Of a stretch of DNA of 14,626 bases, positions 1 through 6,044 are shown one piece after another; position 1 is the stretch's first letter; each line of letters begins with the position of its first letter. Both the position numbers and the translations under genes were made by a program. The notes below the pieces were generated by a model. It was not told the DNA's origin, did not search any database, and was given only the letters and a program-made list of their open reading frames with translations. The stretch is from JAKFWI01 sp050246435 (lineage in GTDB: Bacteria > Pseudomonadota > Alphaproteobacteria > Caulobacterales > Aquidulcibacteraceae), in contig JBFWWB010000066.1 in the NCBI GenBank assembly GCA_050246435.1, forward strand, positions 1 through 14,626, read 5' to 3'.

Positions 1-718
1 CCCAAGCGCCGAGGTGCAGGAACGAGATGCCCGAGGGCGTGCGCTGATAGATCGGCGCCCAGGTGCCGCGCGCAGCGTAAGCCAGCGGCTCTTCGTCGGT
101 CGAGGATTCGGGTCCGTCGAGCTTGTCGGTCTGCACCGCCGCGCCGAGCGACCAGTTGCCGCCGTTGGTCAGGAAGGCCACGCCAAAGATTTTGCCGAAG
201 CCGAAAGCCTGGTCGAACGAGGAGCGCTCGTTGAACTGCGTTTCGTTCGAGGAGGTGCGGTCTTCCATATGGGAGATCGCGTTGTTCTGACCGATGAAGA
301 TCGAATAATTGTCGGCCGCGTATTCGAGGAAGAAGTCGTCGAGCCGGACTTCGTTGCCCACCCCGCTGCCGGCGCCGCCGGCGGCCACATCGTTCACCGA
401 GCTGGGCGTCAGGTCGAACTTGATGTTGTAGCGCCAGTTCTTCGTGAACCGGCCTTCCGCGCCGAGGAAAACGCGGCGGGCCACGGCGCCGGAATATTTC
501 TGGTCAGCCGTCGCGGGGTTCGTGAAGTCCGCGTCGATCGAATACAGATCGTATTGAACGCGGCCATTGACCTTGAACTGACGGTCTTCGTCAGTGATGC
601 GCGCCGCGCCCGACCAGCCGATCGCGGCTTGCGCGTGGGCCTTGCCCGCAACGCTCACGCCGGCAGCGGCGGCAAGCGCCGCCAGAGCAGCCGTGCGGAA
701 AAATCCATTCGTCCCCAT
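1..718 (-). CDS. Phosphate-selective porin O/P-type outer-membrane porin, 3' end outside the window
   Basis: The leftward reading frame is open from ATG at 718 to the window edge, about 239 codons, so the C-terminal part is missing. The protein starts with a signal peptide: Arg8, then an Ala/Leu-rich core, with a likely cleavage after Ala29 (KAHA|Q). After it come alternating beta-strand-like stretches such as RVFLGAEGRFTKNWRYNIKF and DDFFLEYAADNYSIFIGQNN. This pattern, with the phrase 'grFtknwrykiefdl', is typical of the OprO/OprP (phosphate-selective porin) family, a 16-strand trimeric channel in the outer membrane. Substrate cannot be read from this fragment. The family name comes from phosphate, but many members serve other anions. 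Only a G-rich stretch (GGGGG, about 7 bases upstream) serves as a possible ribosome site. The gene is transcribed divergently from the polyamine cluster. I see no convincing Pho box upstream. Confidence 0.85.
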   Translation of the reverse strand, partial: MGTNGFFRTAALAALAAAAGVSVAGKAHAQAAIGWSGAARITDEDRQFKVNGRVQYDLYSIDADFTNPATADQKYSGAVARRVFLGAEGRFTKNWRYNIKFDLTPSSVNDVAAGGAGSGVGNEVRLDDFFLEYAADNYSIFIGQNNAISHMEDRTSSNETQFNERSSFDQAFGFGKIFGVAFLTNGGNWSLGAAVQTDKLDGPESSTDEEPLAYAARGTWAPIYQRTPSGISFLHLGAW

Positions 719-854
719 TGGAACCCCCAAAAATTCGTGCCAGCGGCCGCCCCGCCCACAATGGCTAGGGTGTCCGCACGTTCTTCCGGGGATGGCGCAG
801 GCCGGCCCGCGGTGAACCGGGCATGCCTCTGGCGAAGCTTTGCGAAGGGTCGTT

Positions 855-873
855 AAAGGTAATGTTAACCTTT
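855..873. promoter_or_regulatory. Inverted repeat, candidate operator
   Basis: The sequence AAAGGTAATGTTAACCTTT has arms AAAGGTAA and TTAACCTTT that pair except for one extra base. It is an AT-rich island in GC-rich surroundings, about 140 bp upstream of the porin start and 350 bp upstream of the decarboxylase start. It could be a regulator site for either divergent gene. No regulator can be named from the sequence. Confidence 0.3.
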
Positions 874-905
874 TGTGAAATGGCGATGAGACGCCCCGCG
901 CGCGT

Positions 906-940
906 CGTTTTGGCAACACCTTCGCCAAACGAGATATCTC
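906..940. promoter_or_regulatory. Inverted repeat followed directly by a 10-bp palindrome, candidate operators
   Basis: CGTTTTGGC (906-914) and GCCAAACG (924-931) are inverted arms with one extra T, separated by nine bases. The perfect palindrome GAGATATCTC (931-940) starts at the last base of the second arm. Both sit just upstream of the putative decarboxylase promoter and leader. The spacing suggests protein binding sites rather than chance, but in a 502-bp region some repeats are expected. Confidence 0.3.
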
Positions 941-950
941 TCTGACGAAA

Positions 951-980
951 TTGATACTTTACATTGGGGAAAAGTTTCAT
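951..980 (+). promoter_or_regulatory. Possible sigma-70-like promoter for the decarboxylase leader
   Basis: TTGATA (951-956) resembles a -35 element and TTTCAT (975-980) is a weak -10 element with an 18-base spacer. Transcription would begin near 986-988, exactly where the first helix of the structured leader begins (985). The position is the main support. The -10 match is poor. Confidence 0.25.
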
Positions 981-984
981 TATC

Positions 985-1220
985 TCCCCGTTTACCGGCG
1001 GACCTGGAAACAGCGTCCACTAACGTACCCCTCGGCCCAGGCCACTACGGGGATCGATTTGTGAGTTTCGGCTCACGCTTCGGCCTCCGGCGTAAGCTCC
1101 CGTCACTTTGGCGGCGAAGGGTGCGGACCTGACATTAGGCATGTCCGACTAACGCCGGCCTGGGTTGAAATCGCGCCTTCCTCCGAAAGGAGGAACGCAC
1201 TGTTTTGGGGGGAAGGCCGG
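985..1220 (+). ncRNA. Structured 5' leader of ornithine decarboxylase, speF-leader candidate
   Basis: A non-coding stretch directly upstream of the decarboxylase holds many mutually consistent helices. Helix 1: TCCCCGT 985-991 with ACGGGGA 1047-1053. Hairpin A: GGACCTG 1000-1006, GAAA tetraloop 1007-1010, CAG 1011-1013, bulged C, GTCC 1015-1018. Another hairpin: GTGAG 1061-1065 with CTCAC 1072-1076. Hairpin B: CGGAC 1124-1128 with GTCCG 1143-1147. Long-range helix: 1032-1043 with 1157-1168, 12 bp including two G-U pairs. Hairpins A and B are near copies: both begin GCGGACCTG (998, 1123) and both are followed by ACTAACG (1019-1025, 1148-1154). An RNA element called speF (Rfam RF00518) is known upstream of alphaproteobacterial ornithine decarboxylases. 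I infer that this is a member from position and lineage and did not compare the sequences. Confidence 0.65.
1175..1217 (+). promoter_or_regulatory. Ribosome-site switch hairpin in front of ornithine decarboxylase
   Basis: TTCCTCC (1178-1184), GAAA (1185-1188) and GGAGGAA (1189-1195) form a perfect 7-bp stem with a GNRA tetraloop. The same left strand, GCCTTCCTCC (1175-1184), is also complementary to GGGGGAAGGC (1208-1217): ten pairs with one G-U. That second strand contains the Shine-Dalgarno sequence (GGAAGG, 1211-1216), which ends four bases before ATG at 1221. The two pairings exclude each other. One leaves the ribosome site free and the other buries it. This is visible in the sequence. 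The regulatory meaning is inferred. Confidence 0.55.
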
Positions 1221-2444
1221 ATGGACTCTGTCCACACGCCCCTGGAATTGCTGGACCGCCGCCGCCCGGAGAACCCGGTCGCGATCGTGCGTCCCCACCG
1301 CGTCGAAGCCGCCGCGAAGTGGTTCCAGGCACACATACCGGGTCAGATTTTCTACGCCGTTAAAGCCAATCCCGCGCCTTGGGCGCTGGATGCGCTGTGG
1401 CGCGCTGGCGTGCGCGGGTTCGATGTCGCGTCCGAGGCGGAAACCCGCCTCGTCGCCGAGCGCTTCCCGAACGCCAAACTCGCCTTCATGCACCCGGTGA
1501 AGAGCCGCCGTGCGATCGCCTCGGCGTTCCATGATTACGGCGTGCGCGCGTTCGCGTTCGACAGCGCCGAAGAGCTGGAAAAGATCCTCGCCGAAACGAA
1601 CGGCGCGCGCGATCTCACCTTGATCGTGCGCCTCGCTGTATCGAACGAAGGCGCGAACCTGCCGCTCACGCAGAAATTCGGCGCATCCGCGCTGGAGGCG
1701 CCGGCGCTGCTGCGCCTCGCTCGCCAGGCGACGGACGGCCAGATGGGCGTAAGCTTCCATGTCGGCAGCCAATGCATGCGCCCGCTGGCGTATGCGCAGG
1801 CGATGGCCGATGTGAGCCGCGCGATCAGCCGCGCCGGCATCGTCGTCGACGTCGTGGACGTCGGCGGCGGCTTCCCCGCGATCTATCCGGGCATGGAGCC
1901 GCCCTCGCTGGCGGCCTACGCGAACGAGATTTCGCGTGGGTTCGAGCACATGCTGGTGACGCAGGACGCCGAGCTCTGGGCTGAGCCGGGCCGCGCCCTG
2001 GTGGCGGAGGCGGGCTCCATCCTGGCGCGGGTCGAGCTGCGCAAGGACGGCGCGCTTTACCTGAACGACGGCGCCTACGGCAACCTGTTCGACGCCGCGC
2101 ATGTGGGCTGGCGCTTCCCCGTGAAGCTGATGCGGGCGAGCGATGCGCCGCTTATCCCGTTCAAATTCTACGGACCGACGTGCGACAGCATCGACGCGGC
2201 AGCGGGTCCGTTCGAATTGCCGGCCGACATCGCCGAAGGCGATTATATCGAGATCGGTATGACGGGCGCCTATGCGACCGCGCTGGGCACGCGCTTCAAC
2301 GGCTTCGGCGAAACCGAAATCGTCATCGCGCATGACGCGCCCTGGCCCTCCCTCTACGACGTGGTGGTGGAGGAAACGCCGATGGCGCAGGTGATCCGGC
2401 TCGACGCGAGCCGCAAGTCCAAGCCGCGCAGCCGCGTTCGGTAA
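1221..2444 (+). CDS. odc: Ornithine decarboxylase, fold-III PLP-dependent (may also accept lysine)
   Basis: It decarboxylates L-ornithine to putrescine in the cytoplasm. The 407-residue length fits the alanine-racemase-fold (eukaryotic-type) decarboxylases. Visible motifs, in order: YAVKAN with the PLP-binding Lys48; HVGSQ with His180 stacking on the cofactor; the glycine loop DVGGGFP (213-219) and EPGR (255-258) for the phosphate; and YGPTCDSID, with the second-subunit catalytic Cys321 and Asp322. The CD motif with a following aspartate marks ornithine rather than diaminopimelate decarboxylases. Dual lysine/ornithine use is known in this family and cannot be excluded. ATG 1221 has a Shine-Dalgarno sequence GGAAGG four bases upstream. 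It is the first gene of a rightward polyamine cluster and lies behind a structured leader, so control is probably post-transcriptional. A Lys/Arg-rich tail ends the protein. Confidence 0.9.
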   Translation: MDSVHTPLELLDRRRPENPVAIVRPHRVEAAAKWFQAHIPGQIFYAVKANPAPWALDALWRAGVRGFDVASEAETRLVAERFPNAKLAFMHPVKSRRAIASAFHDYGVRAFAFDSAEELEKILAETNGARDLTLIVRLAVSNEGANLPLTQKFGASALEAPALLRLARQATDGQMGVSFHVGSQCMRPLAYAQAMADVSRAISRAGIVVDVVDVGGGFPAIYPGMEPPSLAAYANEISRGFEHMLVTQDAELWAEPGRALVAEAGSILARVELRKDGALYLNDGAYGNLFDAAHVGWRFPVKLMRASDAPLIPFKFYGPTCDSIDAAAGPFELPADIAEGDYIEIGMTGAYATALGTRFNGFGETEIVIAHDAPWPSLYDVVVEETPMAQVIRLDASRKSKPRSRVR

Positions 2445-2475
2445 GCGCGGGCGCGTAGGCGCCCTGCTCTCTTTC

Positions 2476-2519
2476 CGCGCCGTCCGGCCCTGAGCGCACG
2501 CTCGGGGCTGGGCGGCGCG
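2476..2519 (+). terminator. 20-bp hairpin after ornithine decarboxylase, terminator or mRNA processing element
   Basis: Bases 2476-2495 pair with 2500-2519 around the loop GCAC. All 20 positions pair, and three of these are G-U wobbles (2483/2512, 2486/2509, 2491/2504). On the opposite strand those three would be A-C mismatches, so the structure is suited to rightward RNA. It starts 31 bases after the decarboxylase stop. No T-run follows, so it is not a classic intrinsic terminator. It may be a 3' stabiliser or attenuator that separates decarboxylase expression from the genes downstream. Confidence 0.6.
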
Positions 2520-2553
2520 TCGTCGCGATTCCCCTCCGCATCGGACTTGCACT

Positions 2554-3327
2554 ATGGTCGCCGCGCCTTCGATGACCACGCCTGGCTGGACGCCCCCTTC
2601 GACCCTCGAGGAAAAGCTGAAGCGTGCATTCGCGCCGCCGAAGCTGGAGCTCGCCCGCATCGTCGCGCGCGAGTTGAAGAAGGGCGAGCCGGAGCTGCGC
2701 CTCGCGCCCTTCCTGCTTGATCCTGCCCGTGCGGCGCTGGACATCGGCGCCAATCGCGGCGTGTGGAGCCATGTGCTCGCGCGCCATTGCCCGCGGGTGT
2801 TCGCGTTCGAGCCCAATCCGAAAATGTTCGCCGTGCTGAAGGCGGCGGCGCCCGCGAACGTCGAATGTCATCACGTCGCCCTTTCCGACAGGGACGGGAC
2901 GAGCGAGTTGCTCGTGCCGCGCTATGGCGCGGGCTATTCCAACCAGCACGGCTCGCTCAATCCCGCGCGAGTGGCCGGCCACGAGCACGGCGTCGTGCAG
3001 GTGGCGGCGCGACGACTGGACTCCTTCGACCTGCCGCCAATCGGCTTCATGAAAATCGATGTGGAGGGCCATGAGCGCGCCGTGATCGAGGGCGCGACCG
3101 CCCTGATCGCGCGCGACAAGCCCGCCCTGATCGTCGAAATCGAGCAGCGCCACACGCACGAGCCTGTGCGCGCGCTGACCGGCCGGATCGAGGCACTGGG
3201 CTACGAAATGTTCTTCCTGGGGCCGGCGGGCCTGACCAACGGGCGCGCCTTCGACCCCGAAACGATGCAGCGCGATCCGAACGATCGTCGCGCGTATGTC
3301 AACAATTTCGTCTTTCTCGCAGCCTGA
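2554..3327 (+). CDS. FkbM-family SAM-dependent methyltransferase
   Basis: The class-I methyltransferase signature is clear: ALDIGANRGVWSHVLA (DIGANRG from residue 63) is the SAM-binding glycine loop, FAFEPNP is the acidic motif II region, and FMKIDVEGHE (from about residue 165) is the FkbM-specific strand with the conserved Asp/Glu/His. The C-terminal NNFVFL is also typical. The 257-residue length is usual. FkbM-like enzymes O-methylate sugars, polyketides or other small molecules, so the substrate cannot be inferred here. The first ATG (2554) is used. ATG 2572 is also possible, and neither has a clear ribosome site. It lies between two polyamine genes, separated from the first by the 2476-2519 hairpin and by 31 bases from the next. 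Whether it modifies a polyamine-related product or is a bystander is unknown. Confidence 0.85.
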   Translation: MVAAPSMTTPGWTPPSTLEEKLKRAFAPPKLELARIVARELKKGEPELRLAPFLLDPARAALDIGANRGVWSHVLARHCPRVFAFEPNPKMFAVLKAAAPANVECHHVALSDRDGTSELLVPRYGAGYSNQHGSLNPARVAGHEHGVVQVAARRLDSFDLPPIGFMKIDVEGHERAVIEGATALIARDKPALIVEIEQRHTHEPVRALTGRIEALGYEMFFLGPAGLTNGRAFDPETMQRDPNDRRAYVNNFVFLAA

Positions 3328-3358
3328 AGGCTAGCGAGCCCGGCAAGGAGATGCGTCC

Positions 3359-4546
3359 GTGAACAAAGTGCTGATCGTTGGGGCCGGCGGGGTCGGCAAT
3401 GTGGTGGCGCACAAGTGCGCGCAGAACCCGGCGGTGTTCGGCGAAATCCTGCTCGCCACGCGCACGAAAGCGCGCGCCGATGCGACGGCCAAGACGGTGA
3501 AGCAGATGCAAGGGCGCGATATCGCCACCTATGCGCTCGACGCCGACGACGTGACACGCACCATCGCCTTCCTGAAGCAGCACAAGCCGGCGTTACTGAT
3601 CCACGTGGCGCTGCCCTACCAGGACCTTTCGCTGATGGAGGCGTGCCTGGAGGCCGGCGTCGATTACCTTGACACCGCCAATTACGAGCCGCCGGGCTTC
3701 GCCAAATTCGAATATCGCCAGCAATGGGCCTATCGCGACGACTATCTGCGCGCGGGGCGCATGGCGTTGCTCGGCTCCGGCTTCGATCCGGGCGTCACGA
3801 ACGTGTTCTGCGCCTACGCGCAAAAGCACCTGTTCGACACGATCGAGACGATCGACATCCTCGATTGCAACGGCGGCGATCACGGCAAAGCGTTCGCCAC
3901 CAATTTCAATCCCGAGATCAATATCCGCGAGATCACTGCGAACGGACGCTATTGGAAGGATGGCCAGTGGGTCGAAACCGAGCCGCTGGAGCAGAGCATG
4001 ATGTTCGACTTCCCCGGCGTGGGCGAACGCAAGGCGTTTCTGCTGTATCACGAGGAGCTGGAATCGCTCGCCAAGAACATCAGGGGCCTGAAGCAGATCC
4101 GCTTCTGGATGACGTTCGGCGAAAGCTATCTGAAGCACCTGGAGGTGCTGCAAAATGTCGGCCTCACGCGCATCGATCCGGTGGATTTCAACGGCCAGAA
4201 GATCGTGCCGGTGCAATTCCTGAAGGCGCTGCTGCCCGATCCCGCGAGCCTGGCGCCGCACTACAAGGGCAAGACCTCGATCGGCTGCCTGATCGAAGGG
4301 GTGAAGGCGGGCAAGAAGAAGCGCGTCTTCATCTACAACATCTGCGACCATGAAGAGACGTACAAGGAGGTGCGCGCGCAGGCCGTTTCCTACACCACGG
4401 GCGTGCCCGCCGCCGTTGGCGCGGAGATGATGCTGACCGGCGCATGGAAGAAGCCCGGCGTGCACAATATAGAAGAGATGGATCCCGATCCGTTTTTGTC
4501 GCGCCTGGCGGAAGCGGGGCTGCCGTGGCACGTGCAGGAGATGTGA
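3359..4546 (+). CDS. Carboxynorspermidine/carboxyspermidine dehydrogenase (synthase)
   Basis: This saccharopine-dehydrogenase-like enzyme condenses putrescine (or diaminopropane) with aspartate beta-semialdehyde and reduces the imine with NADPH to carboxyspermidine (or carboxynorspermidine). The N-terminus MNKVLIVGAGGVG is a Rossmann loop (Gly8-Gly13). GSGFDPGVTNVFCAYA and DCNGGDHGKAFATNFNP are features of the carboxynorspermidine synthase branch rather than lysine-forming saccharopine reductases. The 395-residue length is typical. The start is GTG 3359, chosen because AAGGAG (3345-3350) lies eight bases upstream. The nearer ATG 3351 touches the ribosome site and stops after three codons. Only seven bases separate this gene from nspC, which carries out the next step, so they are surely cotranscribed. 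Ornithine decarboxylase upstream suggests putrescine as the amine, hence spermidine as the product (inference). Confidence 0.9.
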   Translation: MNKVLIVGAGGVGNVVAHKCAQNPAVFGEILLATRTKARADATAKTVKQMQGRDIATYALDADDVTRTIAFLKQHKPALLIHVALPYQDLSLMEACLEAGVDYLDTANYEPPGFAKFEYRQQWAYRDDYLRAGRMALLGSGFDPGVTNVFCAYAQKHLFDTIETIDILDCNGGDHGKAFATNFNPEINIREITANGRYWKDGQWVETEPLEQSMMFDFPGVGERKAFLLYHEELESLAKNIRGLKQIRFWMTFGESYLKHLEVLQNVGLTRIDPVDFNGQKIVPVQFLKALLPDPASLAPHYKGKTSIGCLIEGVKAGKKKRVFIYNICDHEETYKEVRAQAVSYTTGVPAAVGAEMMLTGAWKKPGVHNIEEMDPDPFLSRLAEAGLPWHVQEM

Positions 4547-4553
4547 CCGCGCG

Positions 4554-5714
4554 ATGACCGTCAATGCGATGGATTGGCCGCACGACATGAGCGGCGTGGA
4601 AACGCCGTGCTTCCTCGTCGATCTGGCCGCACTCGACCGCAACCTCGACATCCTGGCGCATGTGCAGCGCGAGGCCGGCTGCACGATCCTGCTGGCGCTC
4701 AAGGGATTTGCGATGTGGTCCGTGTTCGACCGCATCAAGCGCGCGTTGCCCGGCGTGACCGCCAGCTCCACCGCGGAGGCGCGCCTCGGCGTGGAGGAAT
4801 TCGGCGGCGAAACGCATGCGTGTGCGCCGGCCTATTCCGACGCCGATTTCCGCGAGCTGATCACGCTGTGCGATCACATGGTGTTCAACTCGCCCAGCCA
4901 GACGAAGCGCCTGCTGCCCATCTATGACGCCGAGAAGAGCCGCTCGGTCTCGTTCGGCCTGCGCGTCAATCACGGCCACCGCGAGGTAGAATCGGCATTG
5001 TACGATCCCGCAGCGCCCCGCTCGAGGCTCGGAACCTTGCGCGAGCATATCGACGAAGAAACGATCGCGCGCCTCGACGGCCTGCATTTCCATTCGCTAT
5101 GCGAACTGGGATCGGATGCGTTGGAACGCACGCTTGCCGTGTTCGAGCGGAAATTCGCCGACATCATCCCACGCATGCGCTGGGTGAACTTCGGCGGCGG
5201 CCACCACATCACGCGCCCCGATTACGACGTCGACCTGCTGATCCGTCTGGTCCGCGATTTCAGGAAGCGCTACGGCGTGCAGGTGTATCTGGAGCCGGGC
5301 GAAGCCATCGCGATCCGCACCGGCGTTCTCGTCGCCTCCGTGCTCGACATCGTGCAGAACGAAGGCGCCATCGCGATCCTCGATGCGTCCGCCACGGCCC
5401 ACATGCCCGACACGCTTGAAATGCCGTACCGGGCGCACATCTTCGGCGCCGGCGAGCCCGGCGAGAAGAAGCATCTCTATCGCCTTGGCGGTCTCACCTG
5501 CCTCGCCGGCGATGTGATCGGCGACTATTCCTTCGATGCGCCGCTGCAGATCGGCCAGAAGCTCGTCTTCGCCGACATGGCGCATTACACGATGGTGAAG
5601 ACGACGACATTCAACGGCGTACGCCTGCCATTGATCGGCAAGGTGCATGAAGGCGGCCGCGTCGAGATCGTCCGCCGCTTCGGCTACGAGGATTACAAGA
5701 ACCGTCTTTCCTGA
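4554..5714 (+). CDS. nspC: Carboxynorspermidine/carboxyspermidine decarboxylase
   Basis: This PLP enzyme decarboxylates carboxyspermidine or carboxynorspermidine to spermidine or norspermidine, the last step of the SAM-independent triamine pathway. Visible motifs: ETPCFLVDLAALDRNL at the N-terminus, LALKGFAMW with the PLP lysine (Lys50), LHFHSLCE, VNFGGGHHIT (glycine loop), LEPGEAI (phosphate binding) and GLTCLAGDVIGDY with the catalytic cysteine. The 386-residue length matches NspC proteins. ATG 4554 is taken as the start. GGAG (4537-4540) lies a rather long 13 bases upstream. ATG 4569 in the same frame is an alternative without a better ribosome site. It forms a pair with the preceding dehydrogenase. 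The sequence does not decide between norspermidine and spermidine. Context favours spermidine. Confidence 0.92.
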   Translation: MTVNAMDWPHDMSGVETPCFLVDLAALDRNLDILAHVQREAGCTILLALKGFAMWSVFDRIKRALPGVTASSTAEARLGVEEFGGETHACAPAYSDADFRELITLCDHMVFNSPSQTKRLLPIYDAEKSRSVSFGLRVNHGHREVESALYDPAAPRSRLGTLREHIDEETIARLDGLHFHSLCELGSDALERTLAVFERKFADIIPRMRWVNFGGGHHITRPDYDVDLLIRLVRDFRKRYGVQVYLEPGEAIAIRTGVLVASVLDIVQNEGAIAILDASATAHMPDTLEMPYRAHIFGAGEPGEKKHLYRLGGLTCLAGDVIGDYSFDAPLQIGQKLVFADMAHYTMVKTTTFNGVRLPLIGKVHEGGRVEIVRRFGYEDYKNRLS

Positions 5715-5834
5715 CGAACTCCACAACATTTGACGGCGGGCGTGTGAAACAATGCTCATTTGCCCGCGGACACCGCGCGCAGGCATGATGCGTTGGTCAT
5801 GGGCGGTGGGTCACCCGATGCAGGAGGACACCCC

Positions 5835-5996
5835 ATGCCGAACGATCAAAACAAGCCGAACCAACAAGGGCAAAACCAGCCCGGCCAGCCAGGGCAACGC
5901 CAGGATCCGCAGCGGCAGGATCAGCAGCGCCAGGACCAGCCGCGGCAAAATCCGCAACGCGGCGAGCCGAACGAGCGCCGCCCGCAGCAAAACTGA
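5835..5996 (+). CDS. 53-residue Gln/Pro/Asn/Arg-rich low-complexity protein
   Basis: I do not recognise a family. Only nine amino-acid types occur (M, P, N, D, Q, K, G, R, E). There is no hydrophobic residue except the start Met, and no Ser, Thr, Ala or Cys. Glutamine makes up 18 of 53 residues. Residues 21-45 are five pentapeptide units of the type QRQDP/QRQDQ/PRQNP/QRGEP. Such a chain must be disordered, without a signal peptide or membrane segment. It looks like a real gene because a perfect AGGAGG (5822-5827) sits seven bases before ATG 5835 and a strong terminator follows the stop. An in-frame upstream ATG at 5760 is less likely. It may have its own promoter in the 120-bp gap after nspC: TTGACG at 5730 is a possible -35, but the -10 is poor. 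Function unknown. Confidence 0.7.
   Translation: MPNDQNKPNQQGQNQPGQPGQRQDPQRQDQQRQDQPRQNPQRGEPNERRPQQN
5895..5969 (+). repeat. Five degenerate 15-bp coding repeats
   Basis: Five consecutive 15-base units encode QRQDP, QRQDQ, QRQDQ, PRQNP and QRGEP. Codons vary between units (CGC/CGG, GAT/GAC, CAG/CAA), so the repeat is kept at protein level more than at DNA level. Confidence 0.6.
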
Positions 5997-6007
5997 AGCA
6001 TGCGGTG

Positions 6008-6036
6008 GAAGAGGAGGCAGCCCCCGCCTCCTCTTC
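6008..6036. terminator. Bidirectional terminator hairpin between convergent genes
   Basis: GAAGAGGAGGC (6008-6018) and GCCTCCTCTTC (6026-6036) form a perfect 11-bp stem with a seven-base loop. It lies 11 bases after the small Gln-rich gene and eight bases beyond the end of the converging DUF4349 gene, so it can serve both. A T-run is lacking, as is common in GC-rich genomes. Confidence 0.7.
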
Positions 6037-6044
6037 TGCGCGTG

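Noticed and set aside
14..856. 280-codon rightward frame opposite the porin
   Set aside because: No motif. The leftward frame has a signal peptide and porin strands.
765..980. 71-codon leftward frame in the porin upstream region
   Set aside because: Although ATG follows GGGGAGATA, the product has no recognisable feature and crosses the inverted repeats. It cannot be supported from the sequence alone.
719..984. Pho box for the phosphate-type porin
   Set aside because: No pair of CTGTCAT-like repeats with the usual spacing was found on either strand.
1149..2816. 555-codon leftward open frame antisense to the decarboxylase and methyltransferase
   Set aside because: Composition is Arg/Ala/His-rich without domain motifs. 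It is a high-GC shadow of the real codon pattern, and the opposite strand has clear PLP-enzyme motifs.
3351..3362. Three-codon micro-frame ATG CGT CCG TGA overlapping the dehydrogenase GTG start
   Set aside because: The ATG touches the AAGGAG ribosome site without spacing, so initiation there is unlikely. GTG 3359 has the proper distance.
3593..4771. 392-codon leftward frame opposite the carboxyspermidine dehydrogenase
   Set aside because: No family motif. It spans two well-supported genes on the other strand.
5736..5767. GCGGGC/GCCCGC inverted repeat after nspC as a terminator
   Set aside because: A six-base stem with a 20-base loop and no T-run is too weak. The stretch may equally hold the promoter of the small gene.
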